Of a DNA stretch of 64,000 nucleotides, positions 42,962 to 51,358 are shown piece after piece (the first letter of the stretch is position 1; each line of letters opens with the position of its first letter). Under the pieces are notes generated by a model, which had not been told where the DNA came from, searched no databases, and worked only from the letters and a program-made list of their open reading frames with translations. This DNA comes from Pontibacter diazotrophicus (GTDB taxonomy: Bacteria > Bacteroidota > Bacteroidia > Cytophagales > Hymenobacteraceae), in the NCBI RefSeq assembly GCF_003367245.1, contig NZ_QRGR01000020.1, forward strand, positions 1-64,000, read 5' to 3'. The position numbers and the translations under genes were made by a program.

Positions 42962-44239
42962 ATGATGCTATATAAAGAGCCTGCACCGATCAAGGACAGA
43001 GAAAATCCTTTTGAATCGATGATGTCGCGTTTTAACGTTGCAGCTGAGGTACTAGGGCTGGATGAGGAGGTGTACAACGTCCTGAAGTCGCCTACCCGGC
43101 AGGTAATCGTTAATATTCCTGTTACAATGGATGATGGGAAAGTACGTGTATTCGAAGGCTTCCGGGTGATGCACTCCAACATCCTAGGTCCTTCTAAAGG
43201 CGGTATCCGCTATGCCCCGGATGTGTTCCTGGACGAGGTGAAAGCCCTTGCCGCCTGGATGACGTGGAAGTGTGCCGTGGTTGACATCCCTTATGGCGGT
43301 GCCAAAGGCGGTATCATCTGCGACCCTTACTCTATGTCTGCCGGTGAGATTGAGCGTTTAACAAGAGCTTATACCAACTCACTCATAGATATCTTTGGTC
43401 CGGACCGTGACATTCCAGCGCCGGACATGGGAACAGGCCCGCGCGAAATGGCCTGGCTGATGGACGAGTACTCTAAAACCAGAGGTTCTACAGAACATGC
43501 GGTGGTTACAGGAAAGCCGCTTGTATTAGGTGGCTCACTGGGCCGTGTAGAGGCTACTGGTCGTGGGGTAATGGTGTCTGCTATGGCTGCCATGGAAAAA
43601 CTGGGTATGGACCCTAATAAATCTACAGCCGTGGTACAGGGCTTCGGTAACGTAGGGGCCTGGGCTGCCAAACTGATGGCGGAGCGCGGCGTAAAGATTT
43701 TAGGAATCAGCGATGTGAGCGGCGCCTACTGGAACGACAACGGCATTGACATTGAGGCGGCCATTGAGTATAAGAACGAGCACAACGGCCGTCTGGAAGG
43801 CTACAAAGGCGCCGAAATGATGGATCCCAATGAGCTGTTGACAACCAAAGTGGATGTGTTAGTGCCTGCCGCCGTGGAAGATGTTATCACGATTCATAAT
43901 GTGGATAAGATACAGGCCCGCCTGATTGTGGAAGGTGCCAACGGTCCTACATCCTACAAAGCCGACAGCATCATCAACGAAAAAGGCATTATGGTGGTGC
44001 CGGATATCCTGGCCAACTCGGGCGGTGTTACGGTGTCTTACTTTGAGTGGGTGCAGAACCGCATGGGCTTTAAATGGACCCTGCAACGCGTAAACGAGCG
44101 CGCCGAGCGTATTATGAATGAAGCTTTTGAGCGTGTTTATGCAGCTTCACAAAAATATAACGTACCGATGCGTATTGCGGCTTATATCGTGGCAATCGAT
44201 AAAGTGGCGATGACGTATAAGTACCGTGGTGGATTCTAA
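42962..44239 (+). CDS. gdhA: glutamate dehydrogenase
   Basis: 425 aa (ATG at 42962 or the next codon). Catalytic lysines K103 (WKCAVVDIPYGGAKGG) and K115 sit 12 apart; the substrate loop is LGPSKGGIRYAPDV; PAPDMGTGPREMAWLMDEY and the Rossmann motif GFGNVGAWAAKLM follow. The length and SKGGIR block fit NAD-dependent catabolic GDHs better than leucine dehydrogenases. It interconverts glutamate and 2-oxoglutarate plus ammonia. Confidence 0.93.
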   Translation: MMLYKEPAPIKDRENPFESMMSRFNVAAEVLGLDEEVYNVLKSPTRQVIVNIPVTMDDGKVRVFEGFRVMHSNILGPSKGGIRYAPDVFLDEVKALAAWMTWKCAVVDIPYGGAKGGIICDPYSMSAGEIERLTRAYTNSLIDIFGPDRDIPAPDMGTGPREMAWLMDEYSKTRGSTEHAVVTGKPLVLGGSLGRVEATGRGVMVSAMAAMEKLGMDPNKSTAVVQGFGNVGAWAAKLMAERGVKILGISDVSGAYWNDNGIDIEAAIEYKNEHNGRLEGYKGAEMMDPNELLTTKVDVLVPAAVEDVITIHNVDKIQARLIVEGANGPTSYKADSIINEKGIMVVPDILANSGGVTVSYFEWVQNRMGFKWTLQRVNERAERIMNEAFERVYAASQKYNVPMRIAAYIVAIDKVAMTYKYRGGF

Positions 44240-44274
44240 ATATTAAATTTTTATAACTATAAACGTAAGTTTGT

Positions 44275-44323
44275 TATTTTTGGAGCAGGATAATAGCCCG
44301 TCCACCAAAATGGATGGGCTATT
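44275..44323 (+). promoter_or_regulatory. psd leader: -7 box TATTTTTG and hairpin
   Basis: TATTTTTG (44275-44282) fits TAnnTTTG. Directly downstream, ATAGCCCGTCCA pairs with TGGATGGGCTAT (44293-44322) with one G-T. The hairpin has no T-tract; it could terminate gdh weakly or lie in the psd leader. Confidence 0.4.
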
Positions 44324-44361
44324 GTTAGATAGACAGTACCTGCGGATAACCCAAAACACGG

Positions 44362-45045
44362 ATGAAGATTCATAAAGAAGGACGGAGAATATTATTTTTT
44401 ACATTATTGGTTTTGCTAGTGCTCAACCTGTTGCTCTACTACTTCAACACTGAGAATGGAACCTTTAACAGAATATTCTCAGCTGTTTCTGTCGTGCTCT
44501 TTCTCCTGATCCTTCAGTTTTTCAGAAGCCCTTACCGTAACCTGCTGCTGCACGAAGATTTAATTACGGCCCCTGCTGATGGGAAAGTAGTGGTGATTGA
44601 GGAGGTGGAGGAGCCGGAGTATTTCCAGGGTAAGCGCAAGCAAATTTCCATTTTCATGTCGCCGATTAACGTGCACATTACGCGGAACCCGGTTTCAGGT
44701 ATTGTGAAGTATTTTAAATATCACCCTGGCAACTACTTTGTCGCCTGGCACCCGAAGTCGAGCACGCAGAACGAGCGTACCACCGTGGTGGTAGAGTCTA
44801 CTGCCGGCCCGGAAGTACTTTTTCGGCAGATTGCCGGAGCTATGGCCCGTCGTATTGTCTGGTATGTAAACGAGGGAGATGAAGTGAGCCAGGGCGAGGA
44901 GTTCGGCTTTATCAAGTTCGGCTCCCGCGTAGACGTTTTTGTGCCTTTAGATACAGATATTAAAGTGGAGCTTGGTCAGAAAACAAAAGGCGGTCAGACC
45001 GTTATTGCCCAGCTGAAAACGCAGACACCAACGTTCTTTGGATAA
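44362..45045 (+). CDS. psd: phosphatidylserine decarboxylase proenzyme (short, archaeal-type)
   Basis: 227 aa. Pyruvoyl enzyme making phosphatidylethanolamine. Two N-terminal membrane helices (about 8-27 and 36-53); APADGKVV; MSPINVHITRNPVSG; and the self-cleavage site in KFGSRVDV, between Gly187 and Ser188. The short length and the GS site place it in the PSD-A group. A terminator follows. Confidence 0.93.
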   Translation: MKIHKEGRRILFFTLLVLLVLNLLLYYFNTENGTFNRIFSAVSVVLFLLILQFFRSPYRNLLLHEDLITAPADGKVVVIEEVEEPEYFQGKRKQISIFMSPINVHITRNPVSGIVKYFKYHPGNYFVAWHPKSSTQNERTTVVVESTAGPEVLFRQIAGAMARRIVWYVNEGDEVSQGEEFGFIKFGSRVDVFVPLDTDIKVELGQKTKGGQTVIAQLKTQTPTFFG

Positions 45046-45050
45046 TTCTC

Positions 45051-45317
45051 TGCGTAGCACGACACACGTATCACGATAAAAAGGAAGGCCGCTGCAGATA
45101 TAAACTGCAGCGGCCTTCCTTTTTTCTATTCTACCGCAAGTTTAGCGAAGCTTAACGTGTGGTTTTTATGGAGTCAGTTTTTAACTGGCGGGAAAGAGTG
45201 GCTGAAAAGACAACGTTACAAAACGGAGTCAGGACAGCAACTAAAAGCCTTCTGTGTTTTTTATCGTGCTACGTGTGTCGTAATACGTGCTACATAAATT
45301 GTGCTACATGATACGCA
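45051..45317. repeat. inverted word-repeat element, family D (CGTGCTACG / CGTATCACG)
   Basis: Left tract 45051-45077 (TGCGTAGCACGACACACGTA and on) faces right tract 45259-45317 (TTATCGTGCTACGTGTGTCG, then further GTGCTACA words). The central 180 bases hold a strong terminator and no gene. Confidence 0.65.
45078..45127. terminator. strong intrinsic terminator of psd
   Basis: Perfect 20-bp stem (45078-45097 with 45105-45124), 7-nt loop, A-rich left flank and T-tract right. Confidence 0.95.
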
Positions 45318-45321
45318 AAAA

Positions 45322-45804
45322 TCAATACCAGCTTTCCACCAGCTTCATTAGTTGCTCCAAGTACTTCTGATCTACTTCGTCAAAGTCGTTGAGTTTATCG
45401 CTGTCTACGTCCAGCACCAGTTTTACTTCACCGTCTTTTATAACCGGAATCACAATCTCCGACTTGGAATCGCTGCTGCAGGCGATGTGGCCGGGGAAAG
45501 CTTCTACATCAGGTACCAGAATTGTTTCCTGGCGGGTATAGCAGGCACCGCATACTCCTTTGTGGTACGGAATGCGGGTACAAGCCACCGGTCCCTGAAA
45601 CGGCCCCAGCACCAATTCTCCCTCTTTGTTAAAGTACACGCCTACCCAAAAGAAGCCCATACCCTGCCGCAAAGCCGCCACGAGGTTAGAGATATTTGCA
45701 ATCAGGTCTGTCTCGCCCGTTACTAATGCTTCAATTTGTGGTACAAGGGCCTTGTATTTTTCCTCTTTACTGAGATTTGCATCAACTAAAAGTGATTCTG
45801 CCAT
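45322..45804 (-). CDS. msrC: free methionine-(R)-sulfoxide reductase (GAF domain)
   Basis: 160 aa GAF protein. The block LGPFQGPVACTRIPYHKGVC and cysteines C75, C85 and C109 reproduce the spacing (10 and 24) of the catalytic Cys84/94/118 of E. coli fRMsr. It reduces free Met-R-sulfoxide with thioredoxin, an oxidative-stress repair role. The C-terminal DVDSDKLNDFDEVDQKYLE is typical. Confidence 0.9.
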   Translation of the reverse strand: MAESLLVDANLSKEEKYKALVPQIEALVTGETDLIANISNLVAALRQGMGFFWVGVYFNKEGELVLGPFQGPVACTRIPYHKGVCGACYTRQETILVPDVEAFPGHIACSSDSKSEIVIPVIKDGEVKLVLDVDSDKLNDFDEVDQKYLEQLMKLVESWY

Positions 45805-45809
45805 AGGGA

Positions 45810-45851
45810 ATTTTGAATAACTGAATTTTGAATGACTGAATAATTAGAAAT
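45810..45851. repeat. TGAATTTTGAATAAC tandem words
   Basis: TTGAATAACTGAATTTTGAATGACTGAAT-type words repeat between msrC and ribD in one orientation. This is a further short-word family, seen once here. Confidence 0.45.
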
Positions 45852-45879
45852 GTGAAGTGATTACACCTTCTGTTAAATG

Positions 45880-46923
45880 TTAATTGTTAAATGAATTATT
45901 GCGGTAGTGAAACAACTGATCAGGGCTTAAAGTTTGAACGTTCTGTAGTTGGCCATAAGCTATGCCCGGAGCTTTTATTCCAGCAGGAAGCGTTTTGTGC
46001 AGGCTCTTGAAAACCAATGCCTCGTCCCAAAGATTTGCCTGCAGCAGGCTTTCGAGCAGAAATGTTCCGCCCTCCACCATCACCGAAAGCACATTACGCT
46101 GGTGCAGGTCCTGCATTATCTGCGGAAGCATGAGTTCTTTTTCCTGGAGCTGCACATAGTGTAAGCTCTCCTGCTCCTCCTGCTTCTGATAATTATATAC
46201 TACCGTTGGCTGGCTCTTGTCAAACAGGTGCAGGTGCTGGGGTAGTAGCAGGTTCTTGTCTATGACCACACGCAATGGGTTTCTGCCGGTCCAGAGGCGG
46301 GTGTTCAGGCGTGGGTTATCGTAAAGGGCCGTGCGGCTCCCGATCAGGATAGCCTGCTCTTCGGAGCGCCATTTGTGCACCAGCCGCTGTGCCAGCTTAC
46401 CGCTGATCTGTTCCTGCTTATAATCGGCTGCGGCTATAAAACCGTCTGCTGTCTCGGCCCACTTCAGGAGGATGAACGGCCGCTTTTGACTGAGAAAGGT
46501 GAAGAAGCGTTTATTAAGCTCCAGGCCCTCTTCCTCCAGCACGCCTACTTTTACCTGCGCCCCCGCCTCAAAAAGCTTTTTAATGCCGCGGCCAGCCACC
46601 AGTGGGTTCGGATCTGTATTGCAAATCACCACATCTTTCACGCCGCTGTTCACAAGCAGATCCGCGCAGGGTGGCGTTTTACCAAAATGAGAGCAAGGCT
46701 CTAAAGTAACGTACACCCTGCTCTTCGGCAGCAGGCTTTTGTCTTCCACAGCGGCGAGTGCATTTACTTCCGCGTGTGGTCCGCCGTAAGCTCTGTGCCA
46801 TCCTTCGCCAATAATCTGCCCTTCGTGCACCACCACGCAGCCAACCATCGGATTAGGATAGGTGAAGCCGTTGCCCAGTCGGGCCAGGTCCAAAGCGCGG
46901 CGCATGTATCGTTCGTCGGACAT
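45880..46923 (-). CDS. ribD: bifunctional riboflavin deaminase-reductase
   Basis: 347 aa. The N-terminal deaminase (about 1-145) has zinc ligands H50, C77 and C86 with catalytic E52 (GGPHAEVNAL; EPCSHFGKTPPC). The C-terminal reductase (about 150-345) has FILLKWAETADGFIA, AILIGSRTALYDNP and VMVEGGTFLLESLL. It converts DARPP to ARPP, the second and third steps of riboflavin synthesis. Start next to a family A repeat tract; no FMN riboswitch visible upstream. Confidence 0.95.
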   Translation of the reverse strand: MSDERYMRRALDLARLGNGFTYPNPMVGCVVVHEGQIIGEGWHRAYGGPHAEVNALAAVEDKSLLPKSRVYVTLEPCSHFGKTPPCADLLVNSGVKDVVICNTDPNPLVAGRGIKKLFEAGAQVKVGVLEEEGLELNKRFFTFLSQKRPFILLKWAETADGFIAAADYKQEQISGKLAQRLVHKWRSEEQAILIGSRTALYDNPRLNTRLWTGRNPLRVVIDKNLLLPQHLHLFDKSQPTVVYNYQKQEEQESLHYVQLQEKELMLPQIMQDLHQRNVLSVMVEGGTFLLESLLQANLWDEALVFKSLHKTLPAGIKAPGIAYGQLQNVQTLSPDQLFHYRNNSFNN

Positions 46924-46928
46924 TTCTT

Positions 46929-47181
46929 GAGTTAGAGGGTTAGAAAGTTACTACTGAGTTAGAAAGTTAAAAAGTTAGAGGGTTAGAAAGTCTAATAAGT
47001 TAGAGAGTTAGAGGGTCAGAAAGTTAAAAAGTTAATACCGTAGATATATATTAAGACATATACTATGTTCTTACCTTATCCTCATGTACTTCGAAACTCT
47101 TAAACTCAGATATTTTTTCATCTTCAAACTCAAACAACTTTTTAACTCTCTAACCCTCTAACTTTTTAACTTTCTAACTCA
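46929..47181. repeat. inverted word-repeat element, family A, locus 4 (largest)
   Basis: Left tract 46929-47036 holds about ten GTTAGAGGG/GTTAGAAAG/GTTAAAA words; right tract 47123-47181 the reverse complement (AACTCTCTAACCCTCTAACT and on). It fills the gap between the divergent ribD and prmC genes, so both promoters lie in or against it. Confidence 0.8.
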
Positions 47182-47188
47182 GAAGAGC

Positions 47189-47196
47189 TACTTTTG
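47189..47196 (+). promoter_or_regulatory. -7 box TACTTTTG of prmC
   Basis: Perfect TAnnTTTG match directly after the family A repeat. It overlaps a TTG at 47194, which argues against that codon as the prmC start and for GTG at 47230. Confidence 0.5.
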
Positions 47197-47229
47197 CAAA
47201 GATACCTAAAATCTAACGAAAGCATATCT

Positions 47230-48084
47230 GTGGCCACTGTCCAGCAAGTTCAGCAACTAATTCGTCAGAATATACGTGATGCCTATCCGGAACCGGAAGC
47301 GGGGGCCATTGCGCAGCTGGTGCTGGAGCATGTGCTGCAAAAGTCACGAATGCAGTTGAGGCTACAGCAGCAGGAGGTAGTAAGCAGCGCGCAGGAGGCG
47401 CAGGTACAGGAGGCAATAGCGCGCCTGCAGCAGCAGGAGCCGGTGCAGTATGTATTGGGTGCGGCGCATTTTTATGGCTTAGAGCTGCAGGTAGATGAAC
47501 GGGTGCTGATTCCGAGGCCCGAGACGGAGGAGCTGGTAGATTTGGTGCTAAAAGAGCATAAAGGGAAGCAGGGGCTGCAGGTGCTGGACATCTGCACCGG
47601 AAGCGGCTGTATACCACTGGCACTGGCGGCTAACCTCTCGGCGGCAAAAGCGTATGGGCTGGAGGTATCGGCAGGAGCACTGGAGGTGGCAAAGGCCAAT
47701 GCTGAAAAATACAAGCTGCCGGTAGGGTGGCTGCAGCAGGATATCTTTGAGCCGGTGCAAAGTATAGCAGACGGGTCTCTGGACATCATTACAAGCAATC
47801 CGCCCTATGTACTGGAAGAAGAAAAGCAATTGATGCGCCCAAACGTGCTGCAGTACGAGCCGCACCTCGCACTGTTTGTGCCGGATACGGATGCGCTGAA
47901 ATATTACATAAGAATAACAGCGGTAGCAAAGGAGCTTTTAAAGGAAAAAGGTAAATTGTACTTTGAAATAAACGAACGCTACGGGAAGCAGGTACAGGCG
48001 GGTCTGCTGGAGGCTGGTTTTACAGAGGCTGCCGTGGTGCAGGACCTATTTGGCAAAGACCGCATGGTGCGTGCTGTGAAATAG
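47230..48084 (+). CDS. prmC: peptide chain release factor N5-glutamine methyltransferase
   Basis: 284 aa from the GTG at 47230 (MATVQQVQQLIRQNI). Methylates the GGQ glutamine of RF1 and RF2. N-terminal helical domain; PVQYVLGAAHFYGLELQVD; LIPRPETEELVDLV; SAM motif VLDICTGSGCIPLALA; active-site NPPYV; C-terminal YFEINERYG. The start was chosen because a TTG 12 codons upstream lies inside the probable -7 box. Confidence 0.9.
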   Translation: MATVQQVQQLIRQNIRDAYPEPEAGAIAQLVLEHVLQKSRMQLRLQQQEVVSSAQEAQVQEAIARLQQQEPVQYVLGAAHFYGLELQVDERVLIPRPETEELVDLVLKEHKGKQGLQVLDICTGSGCIPLALAANLSAAKAYGLEVSAGALEVAKANAEKYKLPVGWLQQDIFEPVQSIADGSLDIITSNPPYVLEEEKQLMRPNVLQYEPHLALFVPDTDALKYYIRITAVAKELLKEKGKLYFEINERYGKQVQAGLLEAGFTEAAVVQDLFGKDRMVRAVK

Positions 48085-48243
48085 TTTAGAGTTTGAAGTG
48101 CTGGATTTTAGGCAGTTGTATAAAAAATCAAAATTTGTACCTTTACAACCAGAATGGCGTATATATAATATTTTAAATATATATAGGGCTTCAAATGCAT
48201 AGCGGTTTGTAATCACAATTTTTAAGATAAATTCAATAGTACT

Positions 48244-49278
48244 TTGGCAAAAGAAAAAATACTGGTTACCGGAGGTGCGGGCTACATTGGGTCGCATACA
48301 GTGGTAGAGTTGATAGAAGCAGGCTATGAGCCTGTAATTATAGACAACTTCTCAAATTCTGAAGAAAGCGCACTGGAAGGCATCGCGGCTATAGTAGGTC
48401 GCAGCGTACCGTGCCACCGCATTGATTGTACGGATGCGGCCGCACTACGAGGTGTGTTTGAGCAGGAGCAGGACATCGCGGGTGTTATTCACTTTGCAGC
48501 TTATAAAGCCGTGGGTGAGTCGGTGGAGCAGCCACTGAAGTACTACCACAACAATGTGGGCTCTCTTATTGCGCTGCTGCAGGTGATGGGTGAGCTTAAA
48601 GTAACGAACCTGGTGTTCTCTTCTTCCTGTACGGTGTATGGCATACCAGAAAGCTTGCCGGTAACAGAGCAGACGCCGGTGCAGAAAGCAAATTCTCCTT
48701 ACGGTAACACAAAGAAAATCTGTGAGGATATCCTGACAGACCTGGCCAACAGTGGCAGCAGTATCAAGAGCATTGCGCTGCGGTACTTTAACCCAATTGG
48801 AGCGCATCCATCCGCTAAAATAGGAGAGTTGCCGCTGGGCGTGCCAAGCAACCTGGTGCCGTTCATTACCCAGACAGCCGCAGGCATTCGGGAAGCTTTA
48901 ACTATTTTTGGAGATGATTACGATACACCGGATGGCACCAACATCCGCGACTATGTGCACGTGGTGGACCTTGCCAAAGCACACGTAGTAGCGGTAGAAA
49001 GAATGATAGCCGGCAAGGTAGACGCGATAGAGTTCTTTAACGTAGGCACCGGCCGGGGGAACACTGTGCTGGAGGCCGTGCAGGCTTTTGAACGTGCCAC
49101 AGGCGAAAAGCTGAACTATAAAATCGGACCCCGCCGTGCCGGTGATGTGCCGAAGATTTATGCCGATGTAACCAAAGCCACCGAAGTACTAGGCTTTGAA
49201 ACCACCAGTACCCTCGATGAAGCAATGAAAAGTGCCTGGGACTGGCAGCTTTCCCTTCAAGACAAATCAAAAAAATAA
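48244..49278 (+). CDS. galE: UDP-glucose 4-epimerase
   Basis: 344 aa extended SDR. ILVTGGAGYIGSHTVVEL at the N-terminus, HFAAYKAVGESV, SSCTVYG and the catalytic SPYGNTKK; GTNIRDYVHVVDLAKAH later. Start TTG at 48244, with an in-frame TAA at 48223 and no ATG or GTG between. It supplies UDP-galactose for surface polysaccharide and overlaps the transcript of rfbB (2-nt gap). Confidence 0.94.
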   Translation: MAKEKILVTGGAGYIGSHTVVELIEAGYEPVIIDNFSNSEESALEGIAAIVGRSVPCHRIDCTDAAALRGVFEQEQDIAGVIHFAAYKAVGESVEQPLKYYHNNVGSLIALLQVMGELKVTNLVFSSSCTVYGIPESLPVTEQTPVQKANSPYGNTKKICEDILTDLANSGSSIKSIALRYFNPIGAHPSAKIGELPLGVPSNLVPFITQTAAGIREALTIFGDDYDTPDGTNIRDYVHVVDLAKAHVVAVERMIAGKVDAIEFFNVGTGRGNTVLEAVQAFERATGEKLNYKIGPRRAGDVPKIYADVTKATEVLGFETTSTLDEAMKSAWDWQLSLQDKSKK

Positions 49279-49280
49279 GC

Positions 49281-50330
49281 ATGAAAATATTGATTACAGG
49301 CGGTGCCGGATTTATCGGCTCGCATGTGGTACGTTTATTTGTAAACAAGTACCCCAATTACCAGATTTTTAATCTCGATAAGCTGACGTATGCCGGCAAC
49401 CTGGCAAACCTGACAGATATCGAGGACAAGGATAACTATACGTTCCTGAAAGGAGATATAGTGGATGCAGCTTACGTGGATGGCATCTTCAACGAACATC
49501 AATTTGATGCCGTGGTTCACCTGGCGGCGGAGTCGCATGTGGACCGCTCTATCACCGATCCCTTGGCGTTTGTGTACACCAATGTGATTGGGACGGTAAA
49601 CCTGCTGAACACGGCGCGTAAGCAGTGGGCAGATAACCTGCAGGATCATGTGTTCTATCACATCTCCACAGATGAAGTGTATGGCTCGTTAGGCAAAGAA
49701 GGACTCTTTACAGAAGAGACAGCCTACGATCCACGCTCTCCTTACTCGGCTTCCAAGGCAAGCTCTGATCATTTTGTGCGGGCCTATTACCATACCTATG
49801 GCCTGCCGGTAAAAATATCAAATTGCTCCAACAACTACGGCCCGAATCATTTCCCGGAGAAGCTGATCCCGTTGGCAATAAACAACATCCGGAACGAGAA
49901 ACCTGTGCCGGTGTATGGCAAAGGCGAAAATGTGCGCGACTGGCTGTACGTTATCGACCATGCCCGCGCCATCGATGTTATTTTCCATGAAGGAAAGGTG
50001 GGGGAAACCTACAACATCGGCGGCGTGAATGAGTGGAAAAACCTTGACCTGATTGAGCTGCTCTGCGACCAGATGGATGAAAAGCTAGGCCGTGAGCAGG
50101 GGCACTCTCGTAAGCTCATCACCTTTGTGAAAGACCGTGCCGGCCACGACCTGCGCTATGCCATCGACTCTTCCAAACTGATGAATGAGCTTGGCTGGAA
50201 GCCGTCTGTCACGTTTGAGGAAGGCCTCAGCAAAACGGTAGACTGGTACCTGCAGCACCCGGAATGGCTCGAGAACGTAACGTCGGGTAATTACCAAAGC
50301 TATTACGATCAGCAGTATGTCAGCCGCTAA
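49281..50330 (+). CDS. rfbB: dTDP-glucose 4,6-dehydratase
   Basis: 349 aa extended SDR. ILITGGAGFIGSHVVRLFV, HLAAESHVDRSI, HISTDEVYGSLG, SPYSASKASSDHFVRAY and NCSNNYGPNHFPEKLIPL are diagnostic. Second step of dTDP-rhamnose and other dTDP-6-deoxysugars. It lies 2 nt after galE and 101 nt before rfbA. Confidence 0.96.
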   Translation: MKILITGGAGFIGSHVVRLFVNKYPNYQIFNLDKLTYAGNLANLTDIEDKDNYTFLKGDIVDAAYVDGIFNEHQFDAVVHLAAESHVDRSITDPLAFVYTNVIGTVNLLNTARKQWADNLQDHVFYHISTDEVYGSLGKEGLFTEETAYDPRSPYSASKASSDHFVRAYYHTYGLPVKISNCSNNYGPNHFPEKLIPLAINNIRNEKPVPVYGKGENVRDWLYVIDHARAIDVIFHEGKVGETYNIGGVNEWKNLDLIELLCDQMDEKLGREQGHSRKLITFVKDRAGHDLRYAIDSSKLMNELGWKPSVTFEEGLSKTVDWYLQHPEWLENVTSGNYQSYYDQQYVSR

Positions 50331-50337
50331 AGCGGCA

Positions 50338-50430
50338 ATTATAAATTATGAATTTCAAATTATGAATTGTTCGTTGGGAAAGAGTGGGAGGAAGAGCGCG
50401 AACAACGCATAACTAATAACGAACAACGAG
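50338..50430 (+). repeat. short-word repeats in the rfbB-rfbA gap
   Basis: AATTATAAATTATGAATTTC and CAAATTATGAATTG words fill 50338-50371, then CGAACAACGCATAAC and AACGAACAACGAG words end at 50430, touching the rfbA ATG. The ACGAACAACG word recurs at 61680-61700 before proS. Confidence 0.5.
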
Positions 50431-50431
50431 A

Positions 50432-51292
50432 ATGAAAGGAATCATACTTGCCGGAGGCTCCGGAACACGTTTACACCCATTAACCATTGCCGTTAGTAAG
50501 CAGCTGATGCCAGTGTATGATAAGCCGATGATTTACTATCCGCTGTCTACCCTTATGCTGTCCGGCATCCGGGACATTCTGATCATTTCCACACCGCATG
50601 ACTTGCCGCTGTTCGAGCGCCTGCTGGGCGACGGCAGCCAGATTGGCTGTAATTTCAGTTATGCCGTGCAGGAAGTGCCAAACGGGCTGGCGCAGGCCTT
50701 TGTCATCGGAGAGGAGTTTATTGGTGGTGACAAAGCAGCGCTGATACTGGGCGACAACATCTTCTATGGTTCTGGTATGAGCAAGCTGCTGCAGGCTAAT
50801 AACGATCCGGACGGTGGTGTGGTGTACGCCTATCACGTACAAGACCCGGAGCGCTACGGTGTGGTAGAATTCGACGAGAATAACAAGGCTATCTCCATAG
50901 AGGAAAAGCCGAAGCAGCCAAAGTCAAGCTTTGCGGTGCCGGGCCTGTATTTCTATGACAACGATGTGGTGGAAATTGCTAAAAACCTGGAGCCAAGCGC
51001 CCGCGGCGAATACGAAATCACAGACGTGAACAAAGAGTACCTGCGCCAGGGCAAACTCAAAGTGGGCATTCTGGACAGAGGTACAGCCTGGCTCGACACA
51101 GGTACTATCGTTTCGTTGATGCAAGCCGCTACCTTTGTGCAGGTAATAGAGGATCGGCAGGGGCTGAAAATCGGTAGTATAGAAGAGGTTGCTTATCGTA
51201 TGGGCTTTATTAACGCCGAACAGTTGCAGCGCGTAGCGGAGCCACTGCGAAAGAGCGGCTACGGGGAGTACCTGCTGAACATCCTGAAGTAG
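50432..51292 (+). CDS. rfbA: glucose-1-phosphate thymidylyltransferase
   Basis: 286 aa. Nucleotidyltransferase motif GGSGTRLHPLT, then SKQLMPVYDKPMIYYPLSTL, GDNIFYGSG, RYGVVEFD, SIEEKPKQPKSSFAVPGLYFY and RGTAWLDTGT. Makes dTDP-glucose, the substrate of RfbB. rfbC and rfbD do not follow; a terminator and chrA do, so the final dTDP-sugar genes must be elsewhere. Confidence 0.96.
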   Translation: MKGIILAGGSGTRLHPLTIAVSKQLMPVYDKPMIYYPLSTLMLSGIRDILIISTPHDLPLFERLLGDGSQIGCNFSYAVQEVPNGLAQAFVIGEEFIGGDKAALILGDNIFYGSGMSKLLQANNDPDGGVVYAYHVQDPERYGVVEFDENNKAISIEEKPKQPKSSFAVPGLYFYDNDVVEIAKNLEPSARGEYEITDVNKEYLRQGKLKVGILDRGTAWLDTGTIVSLMQAATFVQVIEDRQGLKIGSIEEVAYRMGFINAEQLQRVAEPLRKSGYGEYLLNILK

Positions 51293-51310
51293 ATAGCAAC
51301 AGCATGTTTT

Positions 51311-51358
51311 AACAGAAACGTCTGGCTGAGGAAACCTGGCCGGACGTTTCTGTTTAAT
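51311..51358. terminator. bidirectional intrinsic terminator
   Basis: 12-bp perfect stem AACAGAAACGTC (51311-51322) with GACGTTTCTGTT (51343-51354), extended by four more pairs including one G-T. It lies between convergent rfbA and chrA and overlaps the chrA stop. Confidence 0.85.

Noticed and set aside
46929..47181. CRISPR array
   Set aside because: The repeats are short, degenerate and contiguous, with no unique spacers and no cas genes nearby.
47194..47229. TTG start for prmC
   Set aside because: The codon lies in a TACTTTTG -7 box; GTG 47230 gives a normal PrmC N-terminus.
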